Source: Dactylosporangium vinaceum | Lineage (GTDB): Bacteria > Actinomycetota > Actinomycetes > Mycobacteriales > Micromonosporaceae | Assembly (NCBI RefSeq): GCF_019904175.1 | Contig: NZ_CP061913.1 | Location: 10,912,001-10,976,000, forward strand | Direction of reading: 5' to 3' | DNA: 64,000 nucleotides | In this document: positions 24,143 through 34,286 of the stretch, piece after piece | Layout: every line of letters starts with the position of its first letter | Position numbering within the stretch: position 1 is the first letter of the stretch | Notes under the pieces: generated by a model | Told to the model about the DNA's origin: nothing | Seen by the model: only the letters and a program-made list of their open reading frames with translations | Database searches by the model: none | Made by a program: the position numbers and the translations under genes

Positions 24143-24997
24143 GTGGCTGGTCAGATGAGTCTGTTCGATCGGGCGGAAGTGGCCTTGATGCGCGATCGGA
24201 CTCGTGTGCGGAATTATTCTCCGGCGAATGAGGAGTTTCGGCGGGAGCACGCCCGGCATCGGGATTGGGGCTTGGCGCAGCGGCACGCGGCCAAGCTCCG
24301 GCGCCTGCGCGACCGCGCGATTCAGGCACCCGCAACGGCCCCCACTCCGCAGCTGACACTCGCGCCGGTCACTCCGGCCACAACCACAACCACCGCTATA
24401 GCCCCGGCCGCGCCCGAATCTGAGCACCAGCCGCCCGTCGAACTGGTAACGACTGTCGAACCCGCGCCGGCCGCCGCCCCTGCGCTGACTATCGAGCTCG
24501 CGCCGGCTATCCGGCCCGTGTTGGCTGCCGAGTTCGCACCGGCTGCCGCACCTGCGCCGGCTGTCGAACTCCCCGCGCCGAATGCCAAGCTCGCAGCCAC
24601 TGGCAAACCCACGCACGCCAGTCGCGCCTTGCCCGAGGCTGCACCGGCTGTCGAGCCCGCGCTAACTCGCGAGCCCACACATGTCGGTCGCGCCTTGCCC
24701 GAGGTCGCACCGGCTGTCGAGTCCGCATTAACTGGCGAGCCCACGCACGCCAGGCGCTCCTCCCCTAAGGCCCGGGCTGGTTGCCGAGTCCGCGCCAACC
24801 GGCTGGTCCGTGTACGCCGGACACGCCCTGCCCGAGGACCGCTGGCTGCCGAGTTCGTGGCGGCTGGCGAGATTGCGCGCATCGGCGCGGCTTGTCCGAG
24901 GGCATGCGGGGCTTTCTGCGGCTCTGGTCGCGGCTATCTCGGCCGCCCCCCCCTCGGCCACGAATCTGTGCCGGCCGTCGAGGTATCGCGTAGGTAG
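24143..24997 (+). CDS. Hypothetical protein: short conserved-looking head, Pro/Ala-rich repeat tail
   Basis: 284 aa. Residues 5-60 (MSLFDRAEVALMRDRTRVRN and on, with FRREHARHRDWGLAQRHA) are charged, helical and resemble short uncharacterised actinobacterial proteins I have seen. Beyond residue 60 the chain is low-complexity, with Ala-Pro-Val runs and a 22-residue repeat (THASRALPEAAPAVEPALTREP, then THVGRALPEVAPAVESALTGEP, then a partial). The C-terminal 80 residues are Arg/Cys-rich and may be read through a frameshift. An in-frame TTA leucine codon lies at 24728-24730. The start is uncertain between GTG 24143 and ATG 24155. Confidence 0.5.
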   Translation: MAGQMSLFDRAEVALMRDRTRVRNYSPANEEFRREHARHRDWGLAQRHAAKLRRLRDRAIQAPATAPTPQLTLAPVTPATTTTTAIAPAAPESEHQPPVELVTTVEPAPAAAPALTIELAPAIRPVLAAEFAPAAAPAPAVELPAPNAKLAATGKPTHASRALPEAAPAVEPALTREPTHVGRALPEVAPAVESALTGEPTHARRSSPKARAGCRVRANRLVRVRRTRPARGPLAAEFVAAGEIARIGAACPRACGAFCGSGRGYLGRPPLGHESVPAVEVSRR

Positions 24998-25390
24998 AGC
25001 CCAGAGGGACGTGCACCGCAGCAGGAAATGTCCCTGCGGGGACAGAGCTGAATAGCGTGGGCCCGACCGTTGTTTGGGGTGCCGTTTGCTCGCGGACTTC
25101 ATCGGATTTTGGCACCGGAGGGGGTTGGTGGTTATGAAAAGTCGGTTCGGCGCTGGCGCGTTTTGGGTGCTGGGGGCTCGGCGGCTATTCGCTCGCGTAT
25201 TGGTGGCGGCGATGGCGCGCCTATGGAAACAATGGTGAAGTGTGCGGATCGGCCTGACGATTGGGTGGGCCGAGCTGCGGTTGTAGTGCCCCGGTTGTTC
25301 AGCGCCCTCGTGTTGTATTGAGCGCGCCATGCCGCGTTCTGCGCCCAAGAGGAGAACGGAGAAGCGTAGAAACGGGCTCACGGTCGGTGG
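24998..25390. other. Intergenic region of 390 bp, lower GC
   Basis: No gene that I can support. The sequence is noticeably richer in T than its surroundings (for example around 25060-25160). One 34-codon frame at 25134-25238 has GGAGGGGG in front, but no homology clue. Confidence 0.55.
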
Positions 25391-25711
25391 TCAGCTGAAG
25401 GCGCCGCGGAGTGCCGCGATGCGGGCTGCTGCTTCCTGCTGGACTTCGGGTGGGGCGTAGCGGGCCAGGTCGGCGGCTATGACCTGGAGTTGGTCGGGTA
25501 GGGCCAGGTCGTTGTCGAGGCGCGGTACCGGTAGCGGCGGGCGGGCCTCGGCCTCGGCGGTGCGGTCGGCCAGCCACTGGATGAGGTCGTGCATGAGGTC
25601 GGCGCGGGAGGCCCCGGACAGACCGGACGCCGCCCATCGGGGCGGCGTCCAGTGTGAGACCTGGCCGACCAGCTTGCGCACGGCGGCGCCCAGCTGATCG
25701 TTGGTGGGCAT
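25391..25711 (-). CDS. Small hypothetical protein coupled to the BI-1 gene
   Basis: 106 aa from ATG 25711, overlapping the stop of the Bax-inhibitor-like gene (ATGA), so translation is coupled. It is soluble and mostly helical, with RWAASGLSGASRADLMHDLIQWLADR in the middle and APPEVQQEAAARIAALRGAFS at the end. There are no membrane segments or catalytic motifs. No family recognised. Codon use (high GC3) supports it as a real gene. Confidence 0.7.
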   Translation of the reverse strand: MPTNDQLGAAVRKLVGQVSHWTPPRWAASGLSGASRADLMHDLIQWLADRTAEAEARPPLPVPRLDNDLALPDQLQVIAADLARYAPPEVQQEAAARIAALRGAFS

Positions 25712-26469
25712 CAGCGGCGTAGGTAGCTCAGCAGGCGCAGGATCTCGTAGTACAGGAAGATCAGGCCGACCAGGATGCCGAAGGCGCAGTACCAGGCGTA
25801 CTTCTCGGGCATGCCGTAGCGGGTGCCCTGCTCGATGGCGTCGAAGTCCAGGATGAACGTCAGGGCGCCGACGCCGATGATGACCAGGCTGAACACGATC
25901 GGCAGCCAGCTGACCTGGCCGTTCTGGCTGTACTCGCGCAGGCCCAGGTTGACGCCGAACAGGTAGAACAGCCAGTTGGCGAAGGCCAGGACCATGACGC
26001 CGATGAGGGCGCCGATGACGAACTTGGTGAAGCGGGGCGTCGCGCGCAGGACCTTCAGCTTGTAGAGCACCGCCATCACGGCGAAGATGCCGAACGTGCC
26101 GATGACGGCCTGCAGGACGATGCCGGAGTAGAAGCTCTCGAACGAGCGGCTGATGACGCCGAGCGCCACACCCTGCAGGACCGCGTAGGGCACGATCACG
26201 GCGGGGCTGGTGATCCGGCGGAACGAGATGACGAGGCCCAGGACCAGGCCGGCCAGGCTGGACACGATGGCCGCGAAGAAGGTCAGGCCGCTGCTCGGGG
26301 GCAGCAGGATCCACGACGCGGCGCCGACGACGCCTGTCACGGCCAACAGCGCGACGGTGCGGACGACGACGTCGTCCATGGTCATGGCGCGCGTGGGCGC
26401 GCCGGTCTCATAACGGGAAGCCCGCGCCGCCTCGCCAAGGCGGGTGAGCACCGGGTTCGAACTCTGCAC
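25711..26469 (-). CDS. Bax inhibitor-1/YccA family membrane protein
   Basis: 252 aa with seven predicted membrane helices. The DFDAIEQGTRYGMPEKYAWY segment before the last helix contains the acidic residues that act as a pH sensor in BI-1 family channels. Members can leak calcium or protons; the bacterial physiological role is unclear. GTG 26469 has GGAGG 6 nt upstream. It is followed by a coupled small gene. The tRNA-Leu gene lies 107 bp upstream on the same strand. Confidence 0.92.
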   Translation of the reverse strand: MQSSNPVLTRLGEAARASRYETGAPTRAMTMDDVVVRTVALLAVTGVVGAASWILLPPSSGLTFFAAIVSSLAGLVLGLVISFRRITSPAVIVPYAVLQGVALGVISRSFESFYSGIVLQAVIGTFGIFAVMAVLYKLKVLRATPRFTKFVIGALIGVMVLAFANWLFYLFGVNLGLREYSQNGQVSWLPIVFSLVIIGVGALTFILDFDAIEQGTRYGMPEKYAWYCAFGILVGLIFLYYEILRLLSYLRR

Positions 26470-26576
26470 GATCGGCCTCCATGGGCTCTCATCCACGTGT
26501 AGACCCAGAGTACCGCGAAGGAGCGCAAGAGAAACGGGCACCATACAGCGCAACGTGATGGTATGGACAAAACTCG

Positions 26577-26657
26577 TGCCCGGGGCGGGGTTCGAACCCG
26601 CATGCCTTGCGGCAGCCGCTTTTAAGGCGGCCGTGTCTGCCGTTCCACCACCCGGGC
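26577..26657 (-). tRNA. bldA: tRNA-Leu(UAA), bldA-type
   Basis: 81 nt. The acceptor stem GCCCGGG/CCCGGGC, discriminator A, T-arm TGCGGGTTCGAACCCCGC and a long variable arm (TGCC-GCAA-GGCA) mark a class II tRNA. The anticodon loop CTTAAAA reads TAA, which decodes UUA. The 3' CCA is not encoded. In Streptomyces this tRNA is BldA, which links rare TTA codons to development; the symbol is given by that equivalence. Confidence 0.95.
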
Positions 26658-26733
26658 GTTGAACGCGATCTCACGGTAGCCCGTCCGATGAACTGTCAAC
26701 ACCGACAACGGGTTGGCCGTTACTGTCGTCCGG

Positions 26734-28512
26734 GTGACCAGCGGCCCACAGACCGACGAGGCGGGTACTGCTCCGGTTGACCATGAAACACCGGCCAATT
26801 CGCCGATGCGCTGGGGACGTCCATGGATTAGCGACGTCGCCGCGTGCGCGTTCATGGTGCTTGTCGCGGCCTTCGTCACCAGGGGCCTGCTGGCCGATCC
26901 GGCCGGTCGCGCCCTGAGCCTCAACCCCGGTGACCAGGCACTCGACGAGTGGTTCCTCGCCTACGCCACTCGAGCCTATCGCGGTGACTTCGCCTTCGTG
27001 ACGGGTGCCCTGAACGCACCCGAGGGCATCAACGTCCTGGGCAACGCCTCGCTCATCGGGCTCGGGCTGCTGTTCGCCCCGCTGACCCTCGCGTTCGGCG
27101 CACCTGTGACGTTCGCGGTGGCGACCGGGTTCAACCTCGCGGCCAACGGCGCCGGCTGGTACCTCCTGCTCTCCCGCACCGCCCGCCTGCACCGCCTGGC
27201 CGCAGGCGTCGGCGGCGTCTTCTGCGGCTTCGCGCCGGGCATGGTCAGCCAGTCCAACGGCCACCTGCACATGACCGCGGCCTGGCTGGTCCCGGCCATC
27301 GTCTGGTGCGTCGTCACCCTCGCCCAGGGGACCCGGACGGTCCAGCGTGGCCTGCTGCTGGGCGGGCTCGTCGTCGCCCAGTTCTTCCTCGGCGAGGAGG
27401 TGCTGCTCCTGACCGCCGTCGCGCTCGCGCTGTTCTGCCTCGCCTTCGTCGCGACCTGCCGCCCGATCCCGCGGCACGTCCTGCCGTCGCTGGGCCTGGG
27501 CCTGGTCATCGCGGGCGGGGTGGCGCTGGCGCTGCTCGCGTACCCGATCTGGGTGCAGTTCCGCGGCCCGCAGAGTGCCCCCGGCGCCGTGTTCCGGCCG
27601 GAGTTCTACTCGGCCGACCTCAAGAGCTTCGCCGCCCTGTCCCCGCTGTCACTGGCCGGCGGCAACGGGGCGACCCGGCTGGCCAGCGGGCCCTCGGAGT
27701 ACACGGCCTTCTTCGGGGCGCCGGCGCTCATCGCGGTGCTGGGCGCGACGCTGTGGATGTGGCGGCGCCCGGCCGTCGTGGCCTGCACGGTGGTGTCGAT
27801 CGTGCTGTGGGCGCTGGCGCTCGGGCCGCACATCGTGGTCGGGCACGAGCGGACCGAGCAGTGGGCGCCGTACTCCCTCATCGCCGGCACCCCGATCGTG
27901 GAGTGGGCTCTGCCGACCCGGTTCGCCCTGGCCACGGTGCCGCTGCTCGGCTTCGTGCTCGCGTCGGTGGTGCACGCGGCGATCACCCAGACCGAGACCC
28001 TCAAGGTGCTCGTGCCGGTCGCGGTCATCGCCGCGCTCGTCCCGCTCGCGCCGCGCCCGCTGCCGACCGCGGACCGGGCCCCCGTGCCGCGGTTCTTCAC
28101 GGAGGGGTACTGGCGCGGCTACGCCCCGCGCGACGGCACGATCGTCCCGGTGCCGCTACCGGACTGGCGCGACCCCCAGCCGATGCGCTGGGCGGCCGCG
28201 ACGAACGTGGCCTTCGCGACGCCGCAGGGCTGGTTCATCGGCCCGTACGGCACCGACGGCACGTCGGCCGTCGGTGTCTTCCCGCGGCCGACGTCACAGC
28301 TGCTGCACCGCGCGCTCGCCAACGCCAACCCCCCGGCGCTCACCGACCAGGACCGTATCGACCTGCGCCGGGACATCGCCTTCTGGCACGCGTCCTGCTT
28401 CGTGCTCGCCGACGGCCAGGCCGAGGCCGGGGCGCTGCACAGCACCCTCGACGCCCTGCTCGGCCCCGGCGAGCACGTGGCCGACGTCTGGGTCTGGCGG
28501 GCGCGCGCCTAG
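26734..28512 (+). CDS. Multi-pass GT-C-like glycosyltransferase (putative)
   Basis: 592 aa with about 10 membrane helices and a C-terminal extracytoplasmic domain of about 170 residues. The first outer loop contains NPGDQALDEWFLAY, a D-containing motif placed like the catalytic loop of GT-C enzymes that use lipid-linked sugars. Many actinomycetes encode similar proteins of unknown acceptor specificity. GTG 26734 has no ribosome binding site, but TACTGT lies 7 nt upstream, compatible with a leaderless transcript. Its 3' end overlaps the convergent NDH-2 gene by 4 bp. The family assignment is by topology and one motif only. Confidence 0.65.
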   Translation: MTSGPQTDEAGTAPVDHETPANSPMRWGRPWISDVAACAFMVLVAAFVTRGLLADPAGRALSLNPGDQALDEWFLAYATRAYRGDFAFVTGALNAPEGINVLGNASLIGLGLLFAPLTLAFGAPVTFAVATGFNLAANGAGWYLLLSRTARLHRLAAGVGGVFCGFAPGMVSQSNGHLHMTAAWLVPAIVWCVVTLAQGTRTVQRGLLLGGLVVAQFFLGEEVLLLTAVALALFCLAFVATCRPIPRHVLPSLGLGLVIAGGVALALLAYPIWVQFRGPQSAPGAVFRPEFYSADLKSFAALSPLSLAGGNGATRLASGPSEYTAFFGAPALIAVLGATLWMWRRPAVVACTVVSIVLWALALGPHIVVGHERTEQWAPYSLIAGTPIVEWALPTRFALATVPLLGFVLASVVHAAITQTETLKVLVPVAVIAALVPLAPRPLPTADRAPVPRFFTEGYWRGYAPRDGTIVPVPLPDWRDPQPMRWAAATNVAFATPQGWFIGPYGTDGTSAVGVFPRPTSQLLHRALANANPPALTDQDRIDLRRDIAFWHASCFVLADGQAEAGALHSTLDALLGPGEHVADVWVWRARA

Positions 28513-29861
28513 GCGGCCTTGCGCTTGCTGTCGAACAGCGGGATCGGCTGTGCGACCTCCACGAACGCCTCCCGCGGCTCGTGCAGCGAGCCCAGCGCCA
28601 CGACCTCGCGGCGCAGTACGAGCTGCAGCGTCCAGTCGACGAGCACCCGGATCTTGCGGTTCAGGGTCGGGATGCGGCTCAGGTGGTACGTCCGGTGCAT
28701 GAACCAGGCCGGCAGCCCTCGGACCTTGATGCCGTACACCCGCGCGGCGCCCTTGTAGAGCCCGAGCCCGGCCACCGAGCCCACGTGCTTGTGCCGGTAG
28801 TCGACGGGCTCGCGCCCGCGCACGACCGCGGCGATGTTGTCGGCCAGCCGGGACGCCTGGCGCACCGCGTGCTGGGCGCTCGGCGAGCACAGCGCGGCCG
28901 GGTCGGACGAGGTCAGGTCGGGCACCGCCGCGCAGTCGCCGGCGCTCCAGGCGCCCTCGACGACGTTGCCGTCGGCGTCGACGACCTGGAGGGTGGGCTT
29001 GCAGGTGACGGCGCCGCGCGGGGTGCGCGGCAGGTCGGTCTGCTCCAGCATCGGGTGCGGCTTCACGCCGGCCGTCCACACGATGGTGTCGGCCTCGAAG
29101 GCGTCGCCGTCGGAGAGCTTCACGAGGCCGTCGACGCACGACTCGAGCCGGGTGCCGAGGCGGATGTCGATGCCGCGCCGGGTCAGCTCGACGGCGGTGT
29201 AGGCACCCATCTCCGGGCCCACCTCGGGCAGGATCCGGTTGGCCGCCTCGACGAGGACGAACCGCACCTCGTCGCGCGGGATCTCGGGGTAGTACCGCAG
29301 CGCGCCGCGGACCATGTCCTCCATCTCGGCCAGGGCCTCGACGCCCGCGTATCCGCCGCCGACGAACACGAACGCCAGCGCCCGCCGCCGGGTGGCCTCG
29401 TCGTCGGTGGTCGCGGCGACGTCGAGCCGGTCGAGCACGCTGTTGCGCAGGAAGACGGCCTCGCCGATGGTCTTGAAGCCGACCGCCTGCTCGCGCAGGC
29501 CGGGGATCGGCAGCGTGCGCGACACCGAGCCGGGCGCGACGACGATGTGGTCGTAGGCGACCTCGCGGGCCGGCCCGATGATCGGCTGGACGATCGCGAC
29601 CTTCCGGGCGTGCTCGATGCTGGTGACCGTGCCGGACAGCACGTGGCAGCGCTCGAGCTCGCGGCGCAGCGGCACGACGGCGTGCCGGGGTGAGATGTTG
29701 CCCGCCGCCGACTCGGGCAGGAACGGCTGGTAGGTCATGTGGGGCTGGGGGTCGACCACTGTGACCTCAGCCTCGTGGAGGTTGAGCTTCTTGGACAGGC
29801 GCAGGGCGGCATAGAGCCCGACGTGCCCGGCGCCGACGATGAGGATTCGCTTCGCAGCCAC
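28509..29861 (-). CDS. ndh: Type II NADH dehydrogenase-like flavoprotein
   Basis: 450 aa. Two Rossmann motifs are visible: FAD-binding GAGHVG at 10-15 and NADH-binding VFVGGGYAGVEAL around 165-178. FEADTIVWTAGVKPHP and the C-terminal WSAGDCAAVPDL are typical of NDH-2 and related NAD(P)/FAD oxidoreductases. It would pass electrons from NADH to menaquinone at the membrane surface without pumping protons; the C-terminal amphipathic segment may attach it to the membrane. The exact quinone partner is inferred. Start GTG 29861. Direct GTTACA repeats lie 50-80 bp upstream. Confidence 0.88.
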   Translation of the reverse strand: MAAKRILIVGAGHVGLYAALRLSKKLNLHEAEVTVVDPQPHMTYQPFLPESAAGNISPRHAVVPLRRELERCHVLSGTVTSIEHARKVAIVQPIIGPAREVAYDHIVVAPGSVSRTLPIPGLREQAVGFKTIGEAVFLRNSVLDRLDVAATTDDEATRRRALAFVFVGGGYAGVEALAEMEDMVRGALRYYPEIPRDEVRFVLVEAANRILPEVGPEMGAYTAVELTRRGIDIRLGTRLESCVDGLVKLSDGDAFEADTIVWTAGVKPHPMLEQTDLPRTPRGAVTCKPTLQVVDADGNVVEGAWSAGDCAAVPDLTSSDPAALCSPSAQHAVRQASRLADNIAAVVRGREPVDYRHKHVGSVAGLGLYKGAARVYGIKVRGLPAWFMHRTYHLSRIPTLNRKIRVLVDWTLQLVLRREVVALGSLHEPREAFVEVAQPIPLFDSKRKAA

Positions 29862-29912
29862 GCCTCAACGCTAGGGACGTGACGGCGCTCTCTTCAGCCT
29901 GGTCACGGACAA

Positions 29913-29939
29913 TGTAACGCCCATTACCAAGGGTGTAAC
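29913..29939 (-). promoter_or_regulatory. Direct GTTACA repeats upstream of the NDH-2 gene
   Basis: On the gene strand GTTACA occurs twice, its start points 21 bp apart (two helical turns), 52-78 bp before the start codon. This could be a regulator site. No known regulator motif is matched. Confidence 0.25.
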
Positions 29940-29990
29940 CGCCACCACAGCAGGCTCGCGCCCCCCCGGGACCCCCTGCGACGCAGACGG

Positions 29991-30566
29991 CTACTGGGAG
30001 GCCCGGCGGGCGACCAGATACGCCAACGCGCCGGCCGCCAGCACTCCGACCAGTGACGCGGCCAGGAACACCGGGCCCAGCGTCACCTTCACCACGAGCA
30101 GCATGACCACGCTGACGAGCGCACTGACGGCCACGACACCCAGCGCCCGCAGCAGCCAGCCGCTCAGCACGCCCGGGGACACGATGGCGTCGTACGGCAG
30201 GACGGCGGCCAGCGCGGCCAGTGAGTGCATGAGGTACAGCGTCGTCGACAGCCCGACCAGGTGCGGGATGGAAGGGATGTAGCCGTATACGAACTTGCCG
30301 ATCAGAAAGCCGAACGCGCACGAGAAGATGGCCAGCCCGACCAGCCGGGTGCGGGTGAAGACGGCGGGCAGCAGCGCCACGATGCCGGCCAGCACGATCC
30401 CGGCGAAGTTGCGCATGACCTCGGGCGGGAACGCGAGGACCAGGCTCAGCGCGGCGAACACCGCGATCGCCGCCCGGATCATCAGCGGACCGGCGGCGGC
30501 CCGCTCGGCCATGTCGCGGACCCGGCCGACCCGGCCCGCGAAGTAGTCCTGGAGATCCTCGATCAT
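29991..30566 (-). CDS. Multi-pass membrane protein of the MoxR operon
   Basis: 191 aa with about six hydrophobic helices and a short soluble N-terminus (MIEDLQDYFAGRVGRVRDMAERAA). The ATG at 30566 overlaps the DUF58 stop (ATGA), placing it last in the DUF4129, membrane protein, MoxR, DUF58 operon. Such hydrophobic proteins often close this operon in actinobacteria. The function is unknown; a partner or membrane anchor of the DUF58 protein is an inference from position. Confidence 0.75.
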   Translation of the reverse strand: MIEDLQDYFAGRVGRVRDMAERAAAGPLMIRAAIAVFAALSLVLAFPPEVMRNFAGIVLAGIVALLPAVFTRTRLVGLAIFSCAFGFLIGKFVYGYIPSIPHLVGLSTTLYLMHSLAALAAVLPYDAIVSPGVLSGWLLRALGVVAVSALVSVVMLLVVKVTLGPVFLAASLVGVLAAGALAYLVARRASQ

Positions 30567-31886
30567 GACGTCGTCACCGTCCGCCCCACCGCGAGGCGGG
30601 CCACGCCCCGCAGGACCTCGTCCAGGCTGCCGGCGCCGCCCCAGGCGACCACCGGCACACCGTGCTCGCGCAGCTGGCCGATGATCGCCTCGCGCTCCAG
30701 CCGCCACATGCGCCAGGCCACGTCGCCCCACTTGCCTATCGCGCGGACTCGCAGTACAGGGTCCGCGAGCGTGTCGACGGCGACCACGAATCGACCGGCC
30801 CGGGCCAGGTTGGCCAGCATCGCCGCGCTGCGCACGTCCAGCAGCGGGGTGAGCACCATGACAAGCGCATTGCCCTGGATCAGCTGCGGCCCGAACGACG
30901 AGGGCGGCGGCTCGTCCCCACCCTCGCCGGCCGCCACGTCGAGCAGGAACTCCAGCGTGGTCATGTAGTGCCGGCGACCGCTCGCGGCGCGCAGGTGGCG
31001 GACGGTCCCGCCGTACTGCAGCAGCGCCACCCGGTCGCCGCGATGCAGATAGTGCTCGGCGATGCCGGCCGCGGCCCGCACGGTGATGTCGAGCACCGAG
31101 GCCCGCCCGTCGATCCCACCCGAGCGGCCCGCCTCGTGCAGCGCGTCGAGGAGCACGACGACCTCGGCATCGCGGTCGGACAGGGTGCTGACCACGTGGA
31201 TCTCGCGCGTGCGCAGCGAGACCCGCCAGTCGATGCGGCGCAGCCGGTCGCCGGGCCCGAAGCGCCGCACGCCCGCGAGCTCGCCGCCCTCGCCGGGGCG
31301 CCGGGAGCGGTGACCACCGACGTGCCCGGCGGCCCGGGGCATGGCCTCGGCCGCGTCGAAGCTCTCGGTCGCCGGGTAGGCCTTCAGCGGCAGCGGTGGC
31401 GTCGACACCGCCCGGCCGAGCAGCAGCCCGTCGGAGGCGACGGCGTGCGCGGTGACCGGGCCGAGCGGGTGGCGGCCCCAGCGCAGGACCCGGCCCTCCA
31501 GGTCCACGCCGGAGATCGTCCGGCCGTCGACGTTCACCGCGTATGGGCGGTCAGTGTGCTTGAGACGGACCCAGCGCGGTATCACCGAGCGGACCACCAC
31601 CAGGTCGAACCCGGCCGGGTTGGGGTTGCCGATGTTGATCGTGACACCGAGGTCGGCCCCCTCGACCAGGAACGGCTCCGCGGCCGTCACCTCGACCGTC
31701 GGCGCCCGCCGAGGCCGGCGCACCAGCGAGACAGCGGTGCCGATGGCGAACGGCGTGGCGATGACCACCAGGTCGAACTGGCCGGTGAGCACGGCGACGA
31801 GCATGAGCACCCCGGCGACCAGCACGGCCCGGCCCAGGGCGCGGGTCGGGTCGAACGCCCGGTCGGGCCAGCGGGTCTCGTTGGAC

Positions 31887-31894
<8 letters not shown>
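30563..31894 (-). CDS. DUF58 domain protein with two N-terminal helices
   Basis: 443 aa. Two membrane helices lie at about residues 22-62, followed by a beta-rich region and the DUF58 core with GVRRFGPGDRLRRIDWRVSLRTREIHV (about residues 210-236), the family signature. A von Willebrand-like alpha/beta part (DAEVVVLLDALHEAG) follows. DUF58 proteins usually work with MoxR AAA ATPases in assembly or maturation of envelope complexes. The start overlaps the moxR stop by 8 bp. Confidence 0.92.
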
Positions 31895-32872
<978 letters not shown>

Positions 32873-32876
<4 letters not shown>

Positions 32877-33538
32877 AGCGCCTCCACCTTCGCGACGATC
32901 GATGCTATGTCCTGCGGGCTGGGCACGCGGGACGGCGTGTAGTGCAGCAGCTTCCAGAGGTCCTCGCCGACCAGCTTGCGGGCCTGCTCGGGGTGGCCGG
33001 CCAGGGTGATGCCGTGGCGCTGGCGGAGCCGGGCGTCGACGAGGTCGGTGAACCGGGGCACGACGACGGCCGAGAAGCGGTTGGGGTCGCGCTCACCCCA
33101 GACGAACCGGTCGTCCCACTTGGCCACGGCCAGCAGGATGCCGTCGCCGGTCGGAATCGCGTCGCGCAGGTCGCGGCGGCCCGGGGAGCGCGGCGGCCCC
33201 GGACGCTCCGGGCGCCGGCCGGCCGGCTCCAGGCCGATGCCGGTCACCGTGGCCGGCAGCTCCTCCGAGCGCACCTGCACCAGCATCTCGCGCATGACCT
33301 GCACGGCGACGATGGTGAGCAGCATCAGCGGATACGACACCTGGTAGCCGAAGATGTACAGCAGGGCGTAGGCGACGGTGGTCAGCGCGACGGCTACGAA
33401 GAGCCGGCGGACCCACCAGCGCCAGTCGAACGGGCGTGCCGGGCGGCGGGCCGGGCGGGGCGGCTGCTCCCGGCGCGGGACGGGCGGGCCGTCGTCGAAC
33501 AGCTCGTCGAGGCCGACCACCTGCTCCTCACGGGGCAC
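32873..33538 (-). CDS. Membrane protein between DUF4129 and MoxR genes
   Basis: 221 aa. An acidic, proline-rich N-terminus (EEQVVGLDELFDDGPPVPRR) is followed by two close hydrophobic segments (about residues 45-95) and a soluble C-terminal half of about 110 residues. No domain recognised. GTG 33538 is preferred since GGGAGG lies 8 nt upstream; GTG 33547 is possible. It overlaps the DUF4129 gene by 11 bp and moxR by 4 bp, so it is a fixed member of this operon. Confidence 0.75.
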
Positions 33539-34271
33539 GGCGCTCACCTCCCACCGGCGGTGCGGCCCCGGCGGCCTGACCCGCGAGCTCGGTGCGGATC
33601 TGGCGCAGGGCCCCGATAGCGTCCTGGCGTGAGCGCTCGCCGACCGGGTGGGTGGCGTAGCGGGCTTCGCGGTACACCTCAGCAAAGCCTTCGAGTGTCG
33701 GGCGGCTCACCTGGTGGGCCGAGAGCAGCCGGGTCACCAGCTCGGTGGGGCTGTCACCGGTCAGGCGCGGGGTGCCGGCGGCCGCGGCGGCCCGCTCCAG
33801 GCGCACCCAGCAGGCGATGACGGCCCGGCGGGGATCGGTGTCGGTGTCGCTGAGCTCGACGATGCCGGCCTCGACAGCGGCCATGACCTCCTCGGCCGAG
33901 CCCTGGACCATCGGCCGCGGCGCCTCCGGCTCGACGAAGATCCGCGGTTTCTGCTTCGTCGAGCGGTTCGTCACCAGGAACCAGATCAGGCTGCCGACGA
34001 GCGCGAGCACGAGCGCCCCGCACAGCAGCGTCCCGCCCAGGATGGCCCAGTCGGGCAGCCCGCCGCCGCCGTCGGTGTTGCTGTCGCCGGCCGGCTCGGG
34101 CACGTCCTGATGCTCGGGTGCCAGGACGCTCGGCGTCGGCTCGGGGACAGCGGGCCCCGGCACCGGCACCCGGGTGATCTCGGGCGAGGACATGGACGCG
34201 GCCAGGCCGCCGATGAGGAGGACGGCGATGACGCCCAGCACCGGCAACCAGCGGCCGAAGGTGCGGTCCAT
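33528..34271 (-). CDS. DUF4129 domain protein
   Basis: 247 aa. A signal-anchor helix (about residues 9-27), a Pro-rich extracytoplasmic linker, a second helix (about 80-104) and a cytoplasmic DUF4129 domain can be seen; the domain contains AVIACWVRLERAAAAAGTPR and GFAEVYREARYATHPV. DUF4129 is elsewhere often fused to or encoded with a transglutaminase-like protein in MoxR operons; none is present here. It is the first gene of the operon, reading towards moxR. Confidence 0.88.
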   Translation of the reverse strand: MDRTFGRWLPVLGVIAVLLIGGLAASMSSPEITRVPVPGPAVPEPTPSVLAPEHQDVPEPAGDSNTDGGGGLPDWAILGGTLLCGALVLALVGSLIWFLVTNRSTKQKPRIFVEPEAPRPMVQGSAEEVMAAVEAGIVELSDTDTDPRRAVIACWVRLERAAAAAGTPRLTGDSPTELVTRLLSAHQVSRPTLEGFAEVYREARYATHPVGERSRQDAIGALRQIRTELAGQAAGAAPPVGGERRAP

Positions 34272-34286
34272 GAGATCCCGTCGCTC

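Noticed and set aside
25134..25238. 34-aa basic peptide frame with a GGAGGGGG sequence upstream
   Set aside because: Too short, no homology clue and low codon bias; kept only as a possibility.
21900..25400. Genomic island or prophage remnant
   Set aside because: Low complexity and lower GC, but no integrase, tRNA-adjacent attachment repeat or phage gene was seen; the tRNA 3' end is not duplicated nearby as far as I could see.
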